Shown: one piece after another, positions 23,124 to 31,619 of the stretch
How positions within the stretch are numbered: the stretch's first letter is position 1
Layout of the letters: every line of letters starts with the position of its first letter
From: Enterorhabdus sp. P55
Lineage (GTDB): Bacteria > Actinomycetota > Coriobacteriia > Coriobacteriales > Eggerthellaceae
Direction: 5' to 3'
DNA: 33,347 nt
Assembly: GCF_009911695.1 (NCBI RefSeq)
Contig: NZ_QWKK01000020.1
Span: forward strand, 1-33,347
Translations under genes and position numbers: made by a program
The notes under the pieces: model-generated
Database searches by the model: none
Told to the model about the DNA's origin: nothing
The model's input: only the letters and a program-made list of their open reading frames with translations

Positions 23124-23433
23124 GGTCTTCGTCCTCGATTCTCGCGCGGCGTAGGGGAATGACGGCGCGCGGCGCCCTGACGACGCTGCTGCTGCCTCCG
23201 CCAGTATAGGAAGGCAGCGCGGCGCTCCGCGGGCGGCCGGGGCGGGCGTTGCCCCTCCGTAGCCGCCTCGTTCATGATGCGATGAACCGTCCGCGGCCGC
23301 AAACGGCGGCTTCGCCTGACAGTTTCGCCACGTACGGGGCACAGCGATAGCGCATCGGGGGCGCTTTCTGCTATTTTCAGTATTAAATAAGCTAAAAACT
23401 CATACCCCTCACCCCTAAGAAGAAGGTCTCACC
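23124..23433. other. 310-nt divergent promoter region
   Basis: No gene seen. On the plus strand TTTCTG-N17-TAAGCT (around 23366-23395), within an AT-rich patch, is a weak promoter candidate for the MFS-CBS gene. The minus-strand side is GC-rich without a clear promoter. Confidence 0.35.
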
Positions 23434-25377
23434 GTGGGTTTGTCGCGCAAGCAATGGCTGATGCTCATCGTTTTGGTAACCGGCTCGTTCACCACCGTCC
23501 TCAACCAGACGCTGGTGACGCCGGCCATCCCCTCCATCATGACGGAGATGTCCGTCGACGCCGCCACGGCCCAGTGGCTCACTACGGGCTTTACGCTGGT
23601 CAACGCCATCATGATCCCCATCACCGCCTACCTGCAGGATCGGTTCCCCACGCGCCGGCTGTTCCTCGTGTCCATGGCGCTGTTCGCCGTGGGCTCGGCC
23701 ATGACCGGCTGCGCCACGAGCTTCCCCGTCGTGCTGTGCGGACGCCTCATCCAGGCGGCCGGCGCCGGCATGCTCATGCCCATGACCATGACAGTGCTGC
23801 TCGTGTCGTTCCCGGTGGACAAGCGCGGATCGGCCATGGGGCTCTTCGGCCTGGTCATCGCGTTCGCGCCGGCCATCGGCCCCACCATCGCGGGCATCAT
23901 CATCGACCGCCTTGACTGGCACATCATGTTCTTCATCGTCACGTTCTTCGCGGTGGTGGTCATCGTGGCCGCCCTATTCCTCATGGAGAACCGGCCGCCC
24001 GCGAACAAGGGCGACGCGGTGCTTGACCCGCTGTCGCTCACGCTCTCCACGCTTGGCTTCGGGCTCATGCTCTACGGGTTCAGCGCCGTGGGCACCCATG
24101 GGCTCACGGCGTTCAACAGCGCCTGCACGGCGATCGGCATCGTGGGCGTGGCGTGGTTCTTCGTCCGCCAGACGCGGCTTGAGCACCCCATGCTACGTGT
24201 CGAGGTGCTGCGCAATCGGCGTTTCCTCGTGGCCACTGTCATCGGCATGCTCGTGCAAGGCGCGCTGCTGGCCGCGGGCATCCTCATGCCCATCTACATC
24301 CAGACGCTCATGGGTTACTCGGCCACGCTCTCCGGCCTGGTGCTCATGCCCGGCGCCATCCTCATGGGCGTCATGAACCCCATCGCCGGCAAGCTGTTCG
24401 ACAAGCACGGCCCACGCAAGCTCGGCGTCATCGGCATGGTGCTGCTCACCATCACCACCTGCGCCTTCGCCACGCTCACCTTCGTCACGCCCATCTGGTT
24501 CATCACGGCGCTCTATACGCTGCGCATGTTCTCCATGGCGCTCGTGAACATGCCCATCACCACGTGGGGCATGAACGCGCTCGACAACAAGCTCATGAAC
24601 CACGGGACGTCGGTCAACAACACGTTGCGCCAGGTGGCGGGCTCGCTGGGAACGGCGGTCATCATCTCGGTGTCCTCGCTCGTGACGAACGCCGCGCAGG
24701 GGTCGATGGGCTGGGCCGACGCGCAGCTGCTCGGCATCGACGTGGCCTTCGCCGTGTGCGCGGCGCTCTGCCTCATCGGCGCGGCGATCACCATCGCGCT
24801 CGTGAAGGATCGGCCGGCCGATGAGGCCAGCGAGGATCGCGCCGGCGAGCGCCGCTCGCTGCTCGAGTCCATCATGAAGACCGACGTCTACGCCGTGGCG
24901 CAGACGGCCACCGTGGCCGACGCCATGCGCCTGTTCGTGGACAAGGGCATCAGCGCCGCGCCCATCGTAGACGGCGAGGGACGGCCCGTGGGCTTCATCT
25001 CCGACGGCGACATCCTCAAGCGCCTCTCGCCGCGCAGCGGCTCGGTGATCGACCCCATCGTGATGATCATGAACTCCGCCTACGACGACCGCGACTACAA
25101 CGAGCGCCTCGAGCAGCTGATGGCCGCGCCCGTGAGCGAGATCGGCGCGCGTCGCTCCATCGGCGTGAGCATCCATGCGTCGTTGCCCGAGGTCTGCCGC
25201 GTGCTGGCCGAGAATCACCTGAAGAAGGTGCCCGTCATGGAGGGTGACGTCATCGTCGGCATCATCAACCGAAGCGACATCACGCAGTACTCGATGCAGG
25301 CCTACCTCGACCACCGGCCCGACGAGGTGGTTCTCTGCGGCGAAGGCGAGCGCGAGGACTGCGAGCAGCGGGACTGA
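23434..25377 (+). CDS. DHA2-type MFS transporter fused to a CBS pair
   Basis: 647 residues, GTG start at 23434 with AAGAAGG 8 bases before. Residues 1-470 are a 14-helix drug:H+ antiporter-2 permease (QTLVTPAIPSIMTEM, motif A region LQDRFPTRRLFL, motif C-like AFAPAIGPTIAGI). After a charged linker, residues from Met481 form a CBS pair (KTDVYAVAQTATVADAMRLF with FISDGDILKRL, then VSIHASLPEVCRVL with GIINRSDITQY). The middle is lengthened by about 30 residues. CBS pairs usually bind adenine nucleotides, so transport may be gated by energy or nucleotide state. The two parts are one unbroken frame. The gene is monocistronic and convergent with the APC gene 38 bases away. Confidence 0.88.
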   Translation: MGLSRKQWLMLIVLVTGSFTTVLNQTLVTPAIPSIMTEMSVDAATAQWLTTGFTLVNAIMIPITAYLQDRFPTRRLFLVSMALFAVGSAMTGCATSFPVVLCGRLIQAAGAGMLMPMTMTVLLVSFPVDKRGSAMGLFGLVIAFAPAIGPTIAGIIIDRLDWHIMFFIVTFFAVVVIVAALFLMENRPPANKGDAVLDPLSLTLSTLGFGLMLYGFSAVGTHGLTAFNSACTAIGIVGVAWFFVRQTRLEHPMLRVEVLRNRRFLVATVIGMLVQGALLAAGILMPIYIQTLMGYSATLSGLVLMPGAILMGVMNPIAGKLFDKHGPRKLGVIGMVLLTITTCAFATLTFVTPIWFITALYTLRMFSMALVNMPITTWGMNALDNKLMNHGTSVNNTLRQVAGSLGTAVIISVSSLVTNAAQGSMGWADAQLLGIDVAFAVCAALCLIGAAITIALVKDRPADEASEDRAGERRSLLESIMKTDVYAVAQTATVADAMRLFVDKGISAAPIVDGEGRPVGFISDGDILKRLSPRSGSVIDPIVMIMNSAYDDRDYNERLEQLMAAPVSEIGARRSIGVSIHASLPEVCRVLAENHLKKVPVMEGDVIVGIINRSDITQYSMQAYLDHRPDEVVLCGEGEREDCEQRD

Positions 25378-25415
25378 CGCGGGCGACGGCCGCGAGGGGA
25401 GCCGGGGCGGCGCCC

Positions 25416-26939
25416 CTACACCACCACCGCGCCGGTGGCCAGCAGCCAGATGGACACGGCTGAGGCCCCCACGATGATGGCCACCACCACCTTGTCCACA
25501 GCGCTTTCCAGGTACTTCTCGCCGCGCTGGCGCTTCCCCCAGATGTAGATGGGGATGCCCGGCAGGTACAGCAGGCTCATCAGCGTGAGCCCCACCGCGC
25601 CCGACGCGTACGTCAGGAAGAAGCTGTACAGCACGCCCACGATGCCGAGCACGCGCCACAGCCAGATGGGCGCGTTCAGCTTGCCCGCGAAGGCCTCCTT
25701 CTCCGTGAAGGTGAGCTTCGCGAAGTACGCGGCCGACAGCAGGTACGGCAGCAGGATCATGCCAGCCGAGAGCGTGTAGAAGAACTGGTACGAGCTGTCC
25801 GAGAACAGCATGGAGATGAGGAACGCCTCGATGATCAGGTTGGTCACCACGAGCGTCACCACCGGCGCGCCGTTCTTGTTCACCTTCGCGAACTGGCGGA
25901 TGAACACGCCGCCCTCGGCTGCCTCGTAGGGCGACTCGCTGGCGAGCACCGTGTAGCCCAGCATGGCGCCGATGAGCGAGAGCGCCACGCCGAAGTTGAT
26001 GAGGAACGCGCCCCACGGCCCCACGGCGTGCTCCATGACGCCGGCGAGCGCGGGGTTCTCCAGGCTGGCCAGGTCGGCCAGGGGCATGACGCCCATGGAG
26101 AGCACCGACACCATGAGGTAGATGGACAGCACGCAGACGAACGCGATGATGGTGGCCCGCCCTACGTCATGGCTCCGGCGCGCGCGGCCGGATATGGCCA
26201 CGGCGCCCTCAACGCCGACGAACACCCAGATGGTGACCATCATGGCTGACTTCACCTGGTCGCCGAAGGTGAGCGCCGGGTCGGCGCCGGTGTGGAGGTT
26301 GGCCCAGAAGATGTCCGGGTTGAACTTGCTGGCGAAGATGATGGCGGCGATGGCCACGAAGATGGGCACGATCTTGGAGATGGTGATGATGGCGTTGATG
26401 GCCGACACTTCCTTGATCCCGCGGCTGACGAGCCACGCGTAGAACCAGATGAGCGCCGACGCCGCGATGACGGCGTAGAGGTCCGTCCCGCGCCCGAAGA
26501 GGGGGAAGAAGTACGCGAGCGCGCCGAATAGCAGCGCCGAGAAGCTCACCGTGCACAGAAGCGCGCTGATCCAGTAGCCCCAGGCGCTGTTGAAGCCCAG
26601 GAAGTCGCCGAACCCGGCTGATGCGTAGGAGTAGATGCCGCCGCGCATGTCCGGCTTCACCCGCGAGAGCGCGTAGAACGTCATGACCAGGCAGAGCACG
26701 CCCACGCCGGAGATGGACCACGCGGTGAGGATGGCCGCGCCCGACGCGCCGCCGGCCGCCTGGTCGCCGGCCAGGGTGAACACGCCGCCACCCACGATGA
26801 GGGTGATGACGGTGGTGACCAGCCGGAAGAGGCCGAGCCCCTGGGGGTTGTCGACGGCAGAGGTGCTGAGGGAGGAGGCAGGCGCGTCGGAGGCAGGGGC
26901 AGACGAACGCGCGGAAGGCGAGGCGGTGATCATGCTCAT
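25416..26939 (-). CDS. APC-family basic amino acid antiporter (ArcD-like)
   Basis: 507 residues with about 12-13 membrane helices. The N-terminal motif VTTVITLIVGGGVFTLAGDQ and YSYASAGFGDFLGFNSAWGYW are typical of the APA subfamily that exchanges arginine/ornithine or lysine/cadaverine. Exact exchange partners are inferred only by resemblance. ATG 26939 follows GAGGAACTGCC, and a long upstream extension of the frame is not supported. A Ser/Ala-rich N-terminal tail (about 35 residues) precedes helix 1. No arginine deiminase genes are adjacent. Confidence 0.83.
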   Translation of the reverse strand: MSMITASPSARSSAPASDAPASSLSTSAVDNPQGLGLFRLVTTVITLIVGGGVFTLAGDQAAGGASGAAILTAWSISGVGVLCLVMTFYALSRVKPDMRGGIYSYASAGFGDFLGFNSAWGYWISALLCTVSFSALLFGALAYFFPLFGRGTDLYAVIAASALIWFYAWLVSRGIKEVSAINAIITISKIVPIFVAIAAIIFASKFNPDIFWANLHTGADPALTFGDQVKSAMMVTIWVFVGVEGAVAISGRARRSHDVGRATIIAFVCVLSIYLMVSVLSMGVMPLADLASLENPALAGVMEHAVGPWGAFLINFGVALSLIGAMLGYTVLASESPYEAAEGGVFIRQFAKVNKNGAPVVTLVVTNLIIEAFLISMLFSDSSYQFFYTLSAGMILLPYLLSAAYFAKLTFTEKEAFAGKLNAPIWLWRVLGIVGVLYSFFLTYASGAVGLTLMSLLYLPGIPIYIWGKRQRGEKYLESAVDKVVVAIIVGASAVSIWLLATGAVVV

Positions 26940-26959
26940 GGCAGTTCCTCTCTTCGACC

Positions 26960-26983
26960 GTACCCCGCGCCAACGAGGGGTAC
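26960..26983. promoter_or_regulatory. Hairpin/palindrome in the antiporter leader
   Basis: GTACCCC (26960-26966) and GGGGTAC (26977-26983) form a perfect 7-bp inverted repeat with a 10-base spacer, 20 bases before the antiporter start. It could be an operator or an mRNA hairpin near the ribosome site. The rest of 26940-27144 shows no gene. Confidence 0.4.
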
Positions 26984-27073
26984 TCGGGAACCATGATAGG
27001 CACGATGATCGAATGAGCTCCATCCGAGCGCCAGCTGTCAGCGGGGCGTTGATGACATGAAAACGAGGGAGGC

Positions 27074-27103
27074 GGCGCCTATGGGGTCGGCCCCTGCGGC
27101 GCC
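27074..27103 (-). terminator. Stem-loop after the menaquinone operon
   Basis: GGCGCC (27074-27079) and GGCGCC (27098-27103), with GGGG/CCCC nested inside around TCGG, form a two-part stem. Between it and the menE-menC stop lie further self-complementary CCGGC/GCCGG tracts. This is a likely terminator region for the operon. Confidence 0.5.
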
Positions 27104-27144
27104 CGCCGGCCGCCCCCGCCGGCCGCCCCGCCGGCACCGGGACG

Positions 27145-29919
27145 CTAGGCGTCGTAGACCACGCGCTTGACCAGCACCTTCGCCAGTGCCTCGCGGTTGA
27201 GGTCGCAGCCGATGCCCATGCGGCGGCCCGCGCCGTTCAGGGTGATGTGCCCGCAGTCCACCCCGTAGGCGGGCGTCGTGACGTCCACGGGGTAGTAGCG
27301 GCTGGTGCCGCCGATGTCGCCGGGCATGATGATGCCGGGCAGCGTCTGGAAGGCCGCGTGGACGCGCCGGGAGATGCCCGTGTCGTACATGCCGCCCATC
27401 CACACCTCACGCCCGAGGGCCTGGGCGCGGCAGGCGAACTCGAGCGCGCGCTGGATGCCGCCGAACTTCCCGATCTTCACGGTAATGCAGCGCAGCTCGG
27501 GGCAGGCGAGCGCACGCAGGGCCTCTTCGCCGTTGACGAAGGACTCGTCGAGGCAGATGGGCGTGGCCAGGGTGCGCTGGAGGCTGGCCAGACGGCGGAA
27601 CGCGCGGTCGCAGCCGCCGATGGCGCGGTCGATGGCGAGCGGCTCCTCGATCCACCCGATGCCGAGCCCATCGTAGGCGCGCAGCTCGTCCACGTCGCAG
27701 GCGCCGAAGCTCTGGTTGGCGTCGAGCGTGATGATGAGGCTCGGGAAGGCCTCGCGCACGGCGCGCACGCAGGCCAGCCCCTGGCCGGGAGACACCTTGA
27801 TCTTCACGCGGCAGTAGCCGGCGTCCACGCAGGAGCGCACCGCCTCCACCGTCTCGGCCGGCGTGCCCAGGCCCACCACAGCGCCGGCGGGCACCTGCGC
27901 CATGACGTCGGACTTGAGCGCGGTGCTAGGCCCGTGCGCCTCGCCGCCGGTTAGGCGCTCGCGTTCCGCGCCGATGAGCTGCCAAAGCGGCCGTCCCTCG
28001 ATCTTGCCGTAGAGGTCCCACAGGGCCATCTCCAGCGCCGAGCAGGCCATGGGGTGCGCAGCGCCCTCGGGCAGCGCGGAGAAGGCGTCGGCCGCGTCGC
28101 GCGGGTGCAGGAACGCCTCCGCCAGCACGATGGGGATGAGCGAGCGCTGCAGGACGCGGGCGTCCTCCCCCAGGGTCTCGGGCAGATACCAATCCGTGGA
28201 GAAGGCGGTGCACTCGCCCAGGCCGGTGCGGCCGGCGTGGTCGATGGCCTCCACGATGAGCAGGTCGCGATGGGTGAGCGTGGCCTTCGCCGTGCGGAAG
28301 GGCGTCTTGAAGGGCAGGCGCACGTGGTAGAGCACCACGCGGCTCACCTCCAGCCGCCGCTCGTAGAGCGCCTCGGCAGCAGCCCGGTCGATCTTGCCCA
28401 GCTGCGTCCGTGGCAGCTCGTCCACCACGCACAGGTGCTTGGGCTGGTAGATGCGCGAAAGCCGCCCCGACAGCGCTCGACGAAGCCCGGCGGCCGAGCC
28501 CTCGACGGCCTGCGCAGCGGCACCCGCCCCTCCCGCGCCGCGCTCCACGAGCGCCACAGGACGGCGGCCCCAGGTGGCGTCGGGCACGCCGAACACGTAG
28601 GCGTCGCCCACCTCGGGCAGCGCACGCAAGGCGTCGGCTATCTCCACCGGGTAGACGTTCTCCCCGCCCGAGACGAACATGTCGTCGGTGCGCTCGCGCA
28701 CGTAGATGGCTCCCTGGTAGAGGGCTGCCGTGTCACCGGTGAGGAAGTAGCCGTCCACCGTGAAGGCGCCGTGGGCGTTGAGGTAGCCCGAGAACACGCC
28801 CGGGCCACGCACGGCCAGCCGCCCGAACCCTGCCTCGTCCGCGTCGACGATGCGCGCCGAGTAGCCGGGCAGCAGCTTGAGGCCGCCCGTGAAGTCATCC
28901 GTGACCAGGGTGTTCGCTATCTGGCTCGACGTCTCGGTCATGCCGTAGCTGGCATAGACCCGCGCGCCGGCAGCCAGCGCGCGCCCGACGGTGCGGCTGT
29001 TGAGCGGGCCGCCGCCCAGCAGGATGCAGCGGTACCCCGCCAACGCGCCGCGCGTGTCGGCGGCCAGCAGGTCCTGGAGCATCTTGTCCACCACCGACAG
29101 GTGCGTGACCCGGCGGCTCTCGGCATCGCGCAGCACGCGGGCCGCGTCGAAGCGCGCGTAGAGGCGCAGGGGCGTGCGGTTGAGCACGCTGCGCACGAGC
29201 ACCTGGAAGCCACCGATGTGGAACAGGGGCAAAACGCCCTGCCAGAGTCCCGATCCGCGCTGGCTGAGCACGCGGTTGGACGCGCCGGACGCGCCCACCA
29301 GCTGGCGCCAGGTGAGGGCGACGGCCTTGGGCTTGCCCGTGGTGCCCGACGTGAACATGACGAGCGCCTTCTGCGCCTCGTCGAACAGGTGGGCCTCGCG
29401 CTCGGCGAAGTGGACGGTGTCTTCGATAGCGTCCTGGCGCGCGCCCATGATGACCGACCCGCGCCCGCGGCGGCGCCCGCCCGCGGCCGGGCCCAGCCCG
29501 TCATCGGCCACGGCCTCGGCATGTTCCTCGCCCACCGCCAGCAGCGCGCCGGCATAGTCCATGAGCCGCGTCGCCCGCGCCGCGTCCACGCGGCAGGCCA
29601 CGCGAAGGCCCTCACGCTCAAGCTCGAGCAGGCGCGTGAGCTTCTCCGTCGCCGTCAGCCGGTGGTTCAGGCACACGAGCGAGAACGACCCGTAGGCCGC
29701 CGCCAAGGCCAGAAACACGTACTCGGGGCAATTCGGCAGGTCGACTGACACGTAGTCGCCGCGACGCACGCCCTTGTCGGCAAGGCGCCGCGCCACCGCC
29801 GCCGAGAGCAGCCGCGCCTGGCGATAGGTGTAGCTGACCTCGCCCCCGTCTTCGTCGACGAAGGAGAGGAACACCTTATCGGGGAAGGTTCTCGCGGTGC
29901 TTTCGAAGACGTCGATCAT
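27145..29919 (-). CDS. menE-menC: Fused o-succinylbenzoate-CoA ligase and o-succinylbenzoate synthase
   Basis: One 924-residue frame carrying two consecutive menaquinone steps. MenE (about 1-522): AMP-binding motif MFTSGTTGKPKAV, SYGMTETS, FLTGDTA, RTDDMFVSGGENVYP and C-terminal catalytic Lys in PRTQLGKIDR. MenC (about 523-924), enolase superfamily: VKIKVSPG (Lys-x-Lys), metal ligands in TLDANQS, IEEP and CLDES, and Lys in VKIGKFGG. MenC makes o-succinylbenzoate from SHCHC, and MenE activates it to the CoA ester, so the two activities would pass product within one chain although their order in the chain is reversed relative to the pathway. It starts 12 bases after menB stops. All catalytic residues are present. 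Confidence 0.92.
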   Translation of the reverse strand: MIDVFESTARTFPDKVFLSFVDEDGGEVSYTYRQARLLSAAVARRLADKGVRRGDYVSVDLPNCPEYVFLALAAAYGSFSLVCLNHRLTATEKLTRLLELEREGLRVACRVDAARATRLMDYAGALLAVGEEHAEAVADDGLGPAAGGRRRGRGSVIMGARQDAIEDTVHFAEREAHLFDEAQKALVMFTSGTTGKPKAVALTWRQLVGASGASNRVLSQRGSGLWQGVLPLFHIGGFQVLVRSVLNRTPLRLYARFDAARVLRDAESRRVTHLSVVDKMLQDLLAADTRGALAGYRCILLGGGPLNSRTVGRALAAGARVYASYGMTETSSQIANTLVTDDFTGGLKLLPGYSARIVDADEAGFGRLAVRGPGVFSGYLNAHGAFTVDGYFLTGDTAALYQGAIYVRERTDDMFVSGGENVYPVEIADALRALPEVGDAYVFGVPDATWGRRPVALVERGAGGAGAAAQAVEGSAAGLRRALSGRLSRIYQPKHLCVVDELPRTQLGKIDRAAAEALYERRLEVSRVVLYHVRLPFKTPFRTAKATLTHRDLLIVEAIDHAGRTGLGECTAFSTDWYLPETLGEDARVLQRSLIPIVLAEAFLHPRDAADAFSALPEGAAHPMACSALEMALWDLYGKIEGRPLWQLIGAERERLTGGEAHGPSTALKSDVMAQVPAGAVVGLGTPAETVEAVRSCVDAGYCRVKIKVSPGQGLACVRAVREAFPSLIITLDANQSFGACDVDELRAYDGLGIGWIEEPLAIDRAIGGCDRAFRRLASLQRTLATPICLDESFVNGEEALRALACPELRCITVKIGKFGGIQRALEFACRAQALGREVWMGGMYDTGISRRVHAAFQTLPGIIMPGDIGGTSRYYPVDVTTPAYGVDCGHITLNGAGRRMGIGCDLNREALAKVLVKRVVYDA

Positions 29920-29931
29920 CGGCGAGGGCTA

Positions 29932-30771
29932 TCAGGGGAACTTCGGGAACTGGTCGAAGTCGGGCGAGCGCTTCTCCTTGAACGCGTCGCGCCCCTCCTT
30001 GGCCTCGTCGGTGGTGTAGTAGAGCAGCGTCGCATCGCCGGCCAGCTGCTGGATGCCCGCCAGCCCGTCGGTGGCGGCGTTGAAGGACGCCTTCATGAAG
30101 CGCAGGGCGGTGGGGCTCATGGCCAGCATCTCGCGCGCCCAGGCCATGCACTCGGCCTCCAGCTGCTCGAACGGCACCACCTTGTTCACCATGCCCATGG
30201 CCTCCGCCTCCGCAGCGGTGTATTGCCGGCAGAGGTACCAGATCTCGCGCGCCTTCTTCTGGCCCACCATGGCGGCCAGGTAGCCCGCGCCGTAGCCCGC
30301 GTCGAAGCTGCCCACGCGCGGCCCCGTCTGGCCGAACTTCGCCGTCTCCGCGGCGATGGAGAGGTCGCACAGGATGTGGAGCACGTGCCCGCCGCCGATG
30401 GCATAGCCGTTGACCATGGCGATGACGGGCTTGGGCACCACGCGGATAAGACGCTGCAGGTCGAGCACGTTGAGACGCGGAATGGAGTCCTCGCCTACGT
30501 AGCCGCCGTTGCCGCGGATCTTCTGGTCGCCGCCGGAGCAGAAGGCCTCGTCCTCGTGGCGGCCACCGTGATTGGCGCCGGTGAGGATGATCACGCCGAT
30601 GGAAGCGTCGTCGCGAGCCTCGGTGAAGGCGTCGTACATCTCGTTGACGGTGAGAGGGGTGAAGGCGTTGCGCCGCTCCGGCCGATTGATGGTGATCTTG
30701 GCCACGCCGCCGCAGGTCTCGTAGATGATTTCCCGGTACGGCTTGCCCGGCTGCCAGACGATGTCCTCCAT
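29932..30771 (-). CDS. menB: 1,4-dihydroxy-2-naphthoyl-CoA synthase
   Basis: A 279-residue crotonase-fold enzyme that cyclises o-succinylbenzoyl-CoA. It has the MenB signatures: [30 protein letters not shown] and [17 protein letters not shown] with the family Asp, ending in the family tail ([12 protein letters not shown]). ATG 30771 follows AAGGGGA and matches the family start. A 22-residue upstream extension of the frame is rejected. It is co-transcribed with menE-menC. An 848-base gap separates it from menH, so it may have its own promoter. TACTAT near 30869 on the minus strand is a possible -10. Confidence 0.95.
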   Translation of the reverse strand: MEDIVWQPGKPYREIIYETCGGVAKITINRPERRNAFTPLTVNEMYDAFTEARDDASIGVIILTGANHGGRHEDEAFCSGGDQKIRGNGGYVGEDSIPRLNVLDLQRLIRVVPKPVIAMVNGYAIGGGHVLHILCDLSIAAETAKFGQTGPRVGSFDAGYGAGYLAAMVGQKKAREIWYLCRQYTAAEAEAMGMVNKVVPFEQLEAECMAWAREMLAMSPTALRFMKASFNAATDGLAGIQQLAGDATLLYYTTDEAKEGRDAFKEKRSPDFDQFPKFP

Positions 30772-30990
30772 GTGTCCCCTTCCGCGGACGACGCCACATG
30801 ATGCCGTTTCGCGACCGACAGATTGTGGTCCACGCACGGGCGAAATACTACTGGTTGTGTTGGTTGCACTATAGTAACGCGCTTTTCGTCACGAGACCCC
30901 GGCAGAGGGCCATTTTCGCGGCTTTTTCTTGGAGTCTACGCGAATGCGGGTACGTGCGGACGGGGGGGGCGCGAGCGGGAGGTGGGACGT

Positions 30991-31070
30991 GGGACGTGGG
31001 TCGCGGGCGTGCGGGCGGGAGGCGGGACGTGGGTCGCGGGCGTGCGGGCGGGAGGCGGGACGTGGGTCGT
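30991..31070. repeat. 33-bp G-rich tandem repeat inside the men operon
   Basis: A 33-bp unit beginning GGGACGTGGGTCGCGGGCGT occurs at 30991-31023 and 31024-31056, followed by a partial third copy to about 31070. G-runs on the plus strand continue to 31190. The 848-base gap 30772-31619 holds this tract, LIR3 and otherwise low-complexity sequence with no supported gene. Plus-strand frames here translate to Gly/Arg/Ala repeats, which I consider non-coding. Confidence 0.8.
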
Positions 31071-31184
31071 GGGACGCGGGGCTCAGCGCGTGGGGCGGGC
31101 ACGGGGGCACGGGGCTCGGCGCGCGAGGCGGAGCGCGGGGGGCTCGGCGCGGGCGGGACGCGCGGGGCGGGACGCATGAGGCTC

Positions 31185-31391
31185 GGGCGGCAGATCGGGC
31201 GATTTCTGGCGAGCAAATGCGGGTATGCAACATTTCACGACCGCTTTGGGGCCCCAGAGAAGGCTGCGGAAGAGCGGCGCGCGCAGGCAGCTTCGTCTGG
31301 CCTGGGGAAATGCCAGCGATGTCCTTTAAGGCCACGGCCACGATGTTGCAGACCCGCATTTGCTCGCCACAAACGGGTCGCTTTGCTGCCC
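31185..31391. repeat. Long inverted repeat element LIR3 (27-nt core arms, 109-nt loop)
   Basis: Core arms 31207-31233 and 31343-31369 differ at 1 of 27 positions (start TGGCGAGCAAATGC, end TGCAACAT). The flanks 31185-31206 and 31370-31391 match at 14 of 22 positions, giving arms of 49 nt. The loop folds further: CCCCAG...CTGGGG outside GGCTGC...GGCAGC. A GCCTGGGGAAATGCCAG segment (31300-31316) resembles the loop motif of LIR1 and LIR2. It lies between menH and menB. Confidence 0.85.
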
Positions 31392-31619
31392 ACGCCTGTG
31401 CTCATGCCTGCGTCTGCTCCTACCCTGCACCCTGCGCCCGCGCAAGCGCGCAGGGGCCCGCAATCTCGCATTCCGGCGAGGACGAGAAGCAATGACCCCG
31501 CCAGCACCTCCGCCACCCCCCCCTCCTAGGAGCACACGGCATTGGCGAGGGGCACTTAAGCACTGAGGAGAGGCCGGGATCCTGCGAGGCCTAAAAGCCG
31601 GCGGGGTCGCGATTTTCGC

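Noticed and set aside
26940-27144. Riboswitch in the leader of the amino acid antiporter
   Set aside because: Only a short palindrome and GC-rich stems are visible. I see no conserved lysine- or other aptamer core.
30980-31070. 33-bp repeats resembling a CRISPR array
   Set aside because: The units are directly adjacent with no variable spacers and there are no cas genes. This is a tandem repeat.
30929-31495. Gly/Arg-rich plus-strand open frame across the minisatellite and LIR3
   Set aside because: Its composition simply reflects G-rich repeats, it has no ribosome site, and it runs through an inverted repeat. It is not supported as a gene.
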